This document shows positions 58,781 to 64,000 of a DNA stretch of 64,000 bases, one piece after another. The notes beneath the pieces are model-generated. The model saw only the letters and a list, made by a program, of their open reading frames with translations. It did not search any database and was not told the DNA's origin. Both the position numbers and the translations under genes were made by a program. Within the stretch, counting starts at the first letter, position 1. The number at the start of each line of letters is the position of its first letter. This stretch comes from Streptomyces sp. MNU76 (GTDB taxonomy: Bacteria > Actinomycetota > Actinomycetes > Streptomycetales > Streptomycetaceae). Location of the stretch: the NCBI RefSeq assembly GCF_020982545.1, contig NZ_JAJKLK010000022.1, forward strand, positions 186,001-250,000. The letters are read 5' to 3'.

Positions 58781-59683
58781 CTACATCTCCTCGGCTACGT
58801 AACTGCGAAGCCAGGTCCGGAAGTCCGGGCCCAGGTCTTCACGTTCGCACGCGAGTCTGACAATGGCACGCAGGTAGTCGCCACGGTCTCCGGTGTCATA
58901 GCGGCGGCCGTTGAAGACGACGCCGTGCACGGGGCCGCCGACCTTCTCGTCCGCGGCGAGCTGCTGGAGGGCGTCGGTGAGCTGGATCTCGCCGCCGCGG
59001 CCCGGTTCGGTCCGGCGCAGGACGTCGAAGATCTGCGGGGCGAGGACGTAGCGGCCGATGATCGCGTAGTTCGAGGGGGCGTCGGCCGGGTCGGGCTTCT
59101 CGATCATGCCCGTGACCTTGACGACGTCGCCGTCCTCGGTGGCCTCTACGGCCGCGCAGCCGTAGAGGTGGATCTGCTCCGGCGCGACCTCCATGAGGGC
59201 GATCACGCTGCCGCCGTTCTGTTCCTGGACCTCGACCATGCGCTGCAGGAGCGGGTCGCGGGGGTCGATCAGGTCGTCGCCGAGGAGGACCGCGAAGGGT
59301 TCGTCGCCGACGTGCGGGGCGGCGCACAGCACGGCGTGGCCGAGGCCCTTGGGGTCGCCCTGGCGGACGTAGTGGATGGTCGCGAGGTCGCTGGACTCCT
59401 GGACCTTTGCGAGCCGGTGGGCGTCGTTCTTCTTCTGGAGCGCGGACTCCAGCTCGTGATTGCGGTCGAAGTGGTCCTCGAGGGGGCGCTTGTTGCGGCC
59501 GGTGATCATCAGCACGTCGTCGAGCCCCGCCGCCGCGGCCTCCTCCACCACGTACTGGATCGCCGGCTTGTCCACCACCGGCAGCATCTCCTTGGGAGTC
59601 GCTTTGGTGGCCGGCAGGAACCGGGTTCCCAGACCCGCCGCGGGAATGACAGCCTTGCTGATCCTGGGGTTCGCCTCACTCAT
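58781..59683 (-). CDS. galU: UTP-glucose-1-phosphate uridylyltransferase
   Basis: A 300-residue GalU with AAGLGTRFLPATKATPKEML, KPAIQYVVEEA, LGDDLIDPR and PLEDHFDRN segments. It makes UDP-glucose for trehalose, glycans and envelope polymers. First gene of the leftward block galU-moeA-moaC-mogA-rimJ; the promoter lies between it and the divergent cyclo-ligase. Confidence 0.95.
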   Translation of the reverse strand: MSEANPRISKAVIPAAGLGTRFLPATKATPKEMLPVVDKPAIQYVVEEAAAAGLDDVLMITGRNKRPLEDHFDRNHELESALQKKNDAHRLAKVQESSDLATIHYVRQGDPKGLGHAVLCAAPHVGDEPFAVLLGDDLIDPRDPLLQRMVEVQEQNGGSVIALMEVAPEQIHLYGCAAVEATEDGDVVKVTGMIEKPDPADAPSNYAIIGRYVLAPQIFDVLRRTEPGRGGEIQLTDALQQLAADEKVGGPVHGVVFNGRRYDTGDRGDYLRAIVRLACEREDLGPDFRTWLRSYVAEEM

Positions 59684-59777
59684 GGGCGGAACCCTATCCG
59701 GTGCCTTTGTGCGGAATCTGTGGCTCCGATGAATTCGTTCTCATATGAGCAGATTACGAATAGTACTGGAGTCACCT

Positions 59778-60392
59778 GTGAGCCGGATGGGACCTGAACC
59801 GGAGCTTTCCAAGCGAATGTTGCGCCGAGAGCTCCTCCTGGTGAGGACTGGGTTGACGGCGGATGACGTCCGGAAAACGACGGGCGCCCTTGCCGACCGG
59901 GCCCTCGATCTGCCTGAACTGGCGCACGCGCGCACGGTCGCGGCGTATGTGTCCGTAGGGAGTGAACCGGGCACCCTCGCGCTCCTCGACGCGCTCCGCG
60001 CGCGGGGCGTGCGCGTCCTGCTTCCGGTACTGCTGCCCGACAACGACCTGGACTGGGGCGTCTACGAGGGAGAGGCCTCGCTCGCGCGCGTGCGGCACGG
60101 CGGCCGCATGGAGCTCCGCGAACCCGCCGGCGAGCGGCTCGGCCCGGACGCCGTGACCGACGCCGACGCCGTCCTGCTCCCGGGCCTGGCGGTCGACGGG
60201 CGCGGCATGCGCCTGGGCCGGGGCGGCGGCTCCTACGACCGCGTCCTGGCCCGTCTGGACCGCGCGGGCGCCGACCCGGCGCTGGTGGTCCTGCTGTACG
60301 ACACGGAGGTGGTCGACCGGGTGCCCGAGGAGGAGCACGACCGCCCGGTGCACGCGGTGGTGACGCCGTCGGGCGTACGCCGCTTCACATAA
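59778..60392 (+). CDS. 5-formyltetrahydrofolate cyclo-ligase
   Basis: A 204-residue folate enzyme that returns 5-formyl-THF to the active pool using ATP. KRMLRRELLLVR supplies the N-terminal basic site, VAAYVSVGSEPGT and the C-terminal LGRGGGSYDRVLAR and LLYDTEVVDRVPEEEHDRPVHAV segments are diagnostic. GTG 59778 is set by GGAG 7 bases upstream; an ATG at 59745 would add eleven residues. Divergent from galU. Confidence 0.92.
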   Translation: MSRMGPEPELSKRMLRRELLLVRTGLTADDVRKTTGALADRALDLPELAHARTVAAYVSVGSEPGTLALLDALRARGVRVLLPVLLPDNDLDWGVYEGEASLARVRHGGRMELREPAGERLGPDAVTDADAVLLPGLAVDGRGMRLGRGGGSYDRVLARLDRAGADPALVVLLYDTEVVDRVPEEEHDRPVHAVVTPSGVRRFT

Positions 60393-60394
60393 GT

Positions 60395-60440
60395 GTTCCC
60401 CGCGCCCCGATGGCCGAAGGCCAGAAGGGGCGCGGGGAAC
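60395..60440. terminator. Inverted-repeat terminator (GTTCCCCGCGCCCC family)
   Basis: GTTCCCCGCGCCCC-N18-GGGGCGCGGGGAAC, 14-base perfect arms with an inner GGCC pairing, right after the cyclo-ligase stop and 55 bases from the convergent acylase stop. Same repeat core as at 4205-4326. Confidence 0.85.
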
Positions 60441-60494
60441 TGCGCGACCAGCCACAACGGCGCCGCAGCCGAAGAACGGCCCCCAAGCGGAGCG

Positions 60495-63278
60495 CTACGG
60501 CTTCAGCAGCAGCGTGTCGCTCGTGTTCGCCTCGACCGCCTTGTCCGAGAACGACCAGGTGAGCAGCTCGCCCTTGACCCATTTGTCGGTCTGGTCGGTG
60601 TAGTGCGCGTTGTACGCGTGCCCGGAGGCGCCGGTGAGGTTGATCCACTTGGACTTGTCGAGGTCCCCGAGGTTCACCACCATCCGCATCGAGGGCACCC
60701 AGACGACCTCGTAGCCGCCCGCCGCGTTCCAGCCGGTGGCGTTGACCGTGGCCTCGCCGCCGCCGAGCTTCCAGGGGCCGCGGTTGAGCATGTGCTGGAG
60801 GAAACCGGGGCCCGCGGTGCCGAGGGTCTGGTTCTTCAGGAACAGCCGGTGCAGCCGGCCCCAGCTCCAGCTGTCGATGTCCTTGCCGAGCTTGGCGGTC
60901 AGCTCCCAACGGGCGTCCCGCATGGCCCGCTGGAACAGCTCGTCACGGGTATCGGCGGCGTCCAGGTTGCGCGTCTTCGGCGTGGACCACCAGGCGTTGT
61001 CCTGGTCGTCGACGAGCCGGCGGACCACCTCGAACCAGCGGTCGCCGCCGTCCGGCTGCGCCTGGTCCGCGTCGCGCCTGCCGCACTCGCGCACCCGCTG
61101 GTCCTCGTCGGCGGGCCCGGTGCTGTCGACCGGTTCGACCGACAGGCACTGACCCTCGACGCGCAGTTCCTTGGGCAGCTTGTCACCGAAGGCGAGCTTG
61201 AGGATGTTGCGCCAGACCGAGTTGAAGTACGCGGCGGCCGCCGAGTCGGCGTCCTGGGTGTAGTCCCAGCCCTCCAGGAGCTTCTGCGCCTCGCGGATGT
61301 GCTTGTCGCCGACGTCGATCTTGAGCAGCAGCGGCACCAGCAGCTTGGCGATCTCGCTGCTGTTGTCCATCTGCATCTGCCGCATGTCGTCGGTGGAGAT
61401 CTTGCCGCCACCCTTGATCTTGGACTCGATCAGGCTGGTGATCCGCTGCGCGCGCGTGCCGTAGCCCCAGTCCGTGGTGAGGGTGTACGGGTACTTCTTG
61501 TCGACGACGGCCTGGTTGGCGGTGACGATGTAGCCGCGCTCCGGGTCGTACTCGTAGGGCAGTTCGTCCTGGTCGATGTAGCCGTTCCAGCGGTACGCGG
61601 GGTCCCAGCCCGGCGCGGGCAGCGAGCCGTCGCCCTTGCCGCGCGTGGGGATCTTGCCGGGCAGCTGGTAGCCGATGTGGCCCTCGGTGTCGGCGTAGAT
61701 CAGGTTCTGCGAGGGGACGTCGAACAGGGCGGCGGCCTCGCGGAAGTCGTCCCAGTCCTTGGCCTTGTTCATGGCGAAGACGGCGTCCATGGAGGTGCCC
61801 GGGTCGAGCGCGGTCCAGCGCAGGGCGATGCCGTAGCCGTCGCCGCGGTCGGGGGCGTCCTGGTCGACCGTGGCCTTCTTGCCGACCTGGACGAGTTCGT
61901 CGTTGCGGTCGGAGAGCAGGGGGCCGTTGTTGGTGGTGCGGACGACGATCTTCTTGGACGAGCCGCCGGCGACCTCGATGGTCTCCTCGCGGGTGTCGAA
62001 CGGCAGGACCTTGGAGCCGTACTGGTAGCCGTCGCCGGTGAGCTTCTCCAGGTAGAGGTCGGTGACGTCGACGCCCGAGTTGGTCATGCCCCAGGAGACG
62101 TCGGCGTTGTGGCCGATTATCACGCCGGGCATGCCGGAGAAGGTGTAGCCGGAGACGTCGTACTGGCACTTCGCGGAGACGGCCTTGCAGTGCAGGCCCA
62201 TCTGGTACCAGACCGACGGCAGCGACGCCGTCAGGTGCGGGTCGTTGGCGAGCAGCGGCTTGCCGGTGATGGTGTGGTCGCCGGAGACGACCCAGGAGTT
62301 GGAGCCGATGCCGTTGCCGTTCACACCGACGGCCTCGGGCAGGTCCTCCAGGACGTCGTAGAGGCCGTCCAGCTGGGTCTGGAGGGCTCCGGAGTCCGTG
62401 GAGGTGCCGGCGGTGCCTGTGCCCGTCCCGGTGCCCGTTCCCGTGCCCCCGGTGCCCTGCGTGGAGCCGTCCGTGTTCTGCGACGAGCCGGACCCGTCGG
62501 ACCAGGTCTTGGTCAGCTCGTCGTACTGGCCCTCGCGCACGATCGTCCCGTTGCGCCTGTACGGGTACTGCGGGTACAGGTCGGCGATCTGCTTGGGGCC
62601 GAGGCGGCTGGTCATCAGGGCGCGGTCGATCTCGTCCTGCATGTTGCCGCGCAGGTCCCACGCCATCGCCTTCAGCCAGGCGATCGAGTCGACCGGGGTC
62701 CACTCCTCGGGCTGGTAGTCGTTGGAGAAGCCGAGGGCCGCGTACTCGACGGAGATCTCGTCGCCGTCCTTGCCGGCGAGGTAGGCGTTGACCCCCTTGG
62801 CGTACGCGTCGAGGTACTTCTTCGTCTCGGCCGAGAGCGTCTTCTTGTACTCCTCCTCGGCGATCCGGTGCCAGCCGAGGGTGCGCAGGAACTCGTCGTT
62901 GTCGACCTGGCTCTCGCCGAACATCTCCGAGAGGCGGCCGGCCGTCATGTGGCGGCGCACGTCCATCTCGTAGAACCGGTCCTGCGCCTGGACGTAGCCC
63001 TGTGCCATGAACAGGTCCTCGTCGGAGGAGGCGTAGATCTGCGGGATCCCGTAGCCGTCGCGCTTGACGTCGACCGGTCCCGCCAGACCGTCCAGGGTTA
63101 TCGACCCCTTGGTCTGCGGGAAGGAGGCGCGCACGGTGGAGACGGACCAGAACGCCCCGTAGCCGACGCCACCGATGATGGCCAGGACCAGGACGATCAG
63201 GAGAAGACGGACTTTTCGCCCCTTCTTCCTGCCGGACTTGCCCGGCTGCTGGCCGGAGGGGGTGGTGTCGGTGGGCAT
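60495..63278 (-). CDS. Membrane-anchored penicillin acylase (Ntn hydrolase) family protein
   Basis: A 927-residue protein with an N-terminal span (residues ~24-46), an alpha part, and the Ntn nucleophile Ser in GIGSNSWVVSG near residue 325, where autocleavage would free the beta chain; later PNTxxx-type NTNNGPLL and YTTT-like segments follow. Members hydrolyse acyl-homoserine lactones or beta-lactam side chains; in Streptomyces the substrate is open. A TG-rich linker (GTGTGTGTGT...) just before the nucleophile is unusual. ATG 63278 is used. Confidence 0.9.
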   Translation of the reverse strand: MPTDTTPSGQQPGKSGRKKGRKVRLLLIVLVLAIIGGVGYGAFWSVSTVRASFPQTKGSITLDGLAGPVDVKRDGYGIPQIYASSDEDLFMAQGYVQAQDRFYEMDVRRHMTAGRLSEMFGESQVDNDEFLRTLGWHRIAEEEYKKTLSAETKKYLDAYAKGVNAYLAGKDGDEISVEYAALGFSNDYQPEEWTPVDSIAWLKAMAWDLRGNMQDEIDRALMTSRLGPKQIADLYPQYPYRRNGTIVREGQYDELTKTWSDGSGSSQNTDGSTQGTGGTGTGTGTGTGTAGTSTDSGALQTQLDGLYDVLEDLPEAVGVNGNGIGSNSWVVSGDHTITGKPLLANDPHLTASLPSVWYQMGLHCKAVSAKCQYDVSGYTFSGMPGVIIGHNADVSWGMTNSGVDVTDLYLEKLTGDGYQYGSKVLPFDTREETIEVAGGSSKKIVVRTTNNGPLLSDRNDELVQVGKKATVDQDAPDRGDGYGIALRWTALDPGTSMDAVFAMNKAKDWDDFREAAALFDVPSQNLIYADTEGHIGYQLPGKIPTRGKGDGSLPAPGWDPAYRWNGYIDQDELPYEYDPERGYIVTANQAVVDKKYPYTLTTDWGYGTRAQRITSLIESKIKGGGKISTDDMRQMQMDNSSEIAKLLVPLLLKIDVGDKHIREAQKLLEGWDYTQDADSAAAAYFNSVWRNILKLAFGDKLPKELRVEGQCLSVEPVDSTGPADEDQRVRECGRRDADQAQPDGGDRWFEVVRRLVDDQDNAWWSTPKTRNLDAADTRDELFQRAMRDARWELTAKLGKDIDSWSWGRLHRLFLKNQTLGTAGPGFLQHMLNRGPWKLGGGEATVNATGWNAAGGYEVVWVPSMRMVVNLGDLDKSKWINLTGASGHAYNAHYTDQTDKWVKGELLTWSFSDKAVEANTSDTLLLKP

Positions 63279-63597
63279 CGCTGTCCTTGCTGTCCTAACA
63301 CGAGCGGCAGGTCGGGCTGTGCTTTGTACTGAACGCTGGAGCAACCATAGGCGCAGGGCCCGACGCGACTTGACGCGGAGTCGGGAACTGGCGCGAACGG
63401 CCGTTCGATCTTGCCCTCGCGAGCGTCAAGAAATCGTCAAGAGTTAGGTAAGGTAACGAAGTACTCGCACTGATGTAACCGCAATCGCACGGTTTCCGTG
63501 ATCGGCTTCGCCTGCCCGCACGCGCGCGTGCCCGCATCCAGTGCTCGACGTCCCACACTCGGAACCACGTGCGGTTCGGCAAGAAAGGTACGGCCCG

Positions 63598-64000
63598 CTG
63601 ACTGTCCACGATCTCAACCAGCTCCTGCTCGTCTGCTCGCTCGTCCTTCTCGTCGCGGTCGCCGCGGTCCGGATCTCGTCGCGCAGCGGGCTCCCCAGCC
63701 TGCTCGTGTACCTGGGCATAGGCATCGCCATGGGCCAGGACGGCATCGGCGGCATCCACTTCGACGACGCCGCCCTGACCCGGGTCATCGGCTACGCGGC
63801 CCTCGTCGTGATCCTGGCGGAGGGCGGCCTCGGCACGAAGTGGAAGGAGATCGGACCGGCCCTGCCGGCCGCCAGCTCACTGGCGCTGGTCGGCGTCGCG
63901 GTGAGCGTCGGCGTCACCGCCGCGGGCGCGCACTATCTGATCGGACTGGAGTGGCGGCAGTCGCTCATCATCGGCGCGGTCGTGTCCTCCACGGACGCGG
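63598..64000 (+). CDS. Cation/proton antiporter CvrA/NhaP2-type, N-terminal part
   Basis: The first 134 residues: VHDLNQLLLVCSLVLLVAVA starts the first span, followed by SGLPSLLVYLGIGIAMGQDG and VILAEGGLGTKWKE, the conserved front of potassium/proton antiporters. The gene leaves the window at 64000. No ATG, GTG or TTG lies in frame before the conserved start; CTG 63598 with AAGAAAGG upstream is the best candidate. Confidence 0.85.
   Translation, partial: MTVHDLNQLLLVCSLVLLVAVAAVRISSRSGLPSLLVYLGIGIAMGQDGIGGIHFDDAALTRVIGYAALVVILAEGGLGTKWKEIGPALPAASSLALVGVAVSVGVTAAGAHYLIGLEWRQSLIIGAVVSSTDA

Overview
The window is chromosomal DNA from a Streptomyces or very close relative. The base composition is high-GC with many GTG starts and ATGA/GTGA gene overlaps. 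Marker families include an SsgA-like sporulation protein, a Nur-type nickel box, DUF1876 and DUF6247 proteins, a tricorn-type protease, SepX/GlpR and a Streptomyces-type tRNA-Ala.

Layout. 1-24.4 kb is ordinary chromosome: the end of an EamA exporter; a DUF6247 gene followed by a partner gene broken by an amber stop; a serine hydrolase; ohr/ohrR; an ECF nickel/cobalt transporter (MN-Q-O) behind a Nur-like box; an SsgA-like protein; a histidine phosphatase; a Tat lipoprotein of the intradiol-dioxygenase family; a PD-(D/E)XK-like protein; an MMPL exporter with a TetR regulator and two identical-arm operators; a tricorn protease; and a Baeyer-Villiger monooxygenase/hydrolase/SDR operon divergent from a MerR regulator. 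24.4-30.3 kb is a scar-like zone: small membrane proteins, a truncated IS3 copy fused to the tail of a LuxR regulator, an ECF sigma/anti-sigma pair, a full IS3-family element whose transposase has a +1 frameshift, and the C-terminal half of a serine recombinase. Then come xthA and a GNAT gene.

32.1-53.95 kb is an integrated genetic element, visibly AT-richer than its flanks, lying against tRNA-Ala(CGC). Its right end carries a large serine integrase whose reading frame runs antisense through the whole tRNA gene. Next to it is a transfer/replication module: a TraG/VirD4-like ATPase, a replication-relaxation protein, an MT-A70 adenine methyltransferase and a chain of tiny overlapping membrane-protein genes. 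The left half is cargo: a type II Thoeris pair (TIR ThsB and TM-macro ThsA), a membrane protein, a phage-repressor-like Xre gene with its own operator followed by a HEPN-type (R-x4-H) protein, an alpha/beta hydrolase, an Xre/TPR regulator with a resolvase-like protein and an anti-sigma-like ATPase, two anchored extracytoplasmic proteins, and a leaderless gene containing two exact 87-bp repeats under a large palindrome.

54-64 kb returns to conserved chromosome: sepX/glpR, rimJ, mogA, moaC, moeA/glp and galU in one leftward block, then 5-formyl-THF cyclo-ligase, a penicillin-acylase family protein and the start of a CvrA/NhaP2-type antiporter. The pairing of a gephyrin-like MoeA paralogue with its membrane receptor near galU matches the actinobacterial cell-division locus glp-glpR.

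Limits: calls rest on reading the translated proteins and motifs by eye. The left end of the element and its attachment core could not be fixed, and start codons were chosen from ribosome-binding sites where visible.
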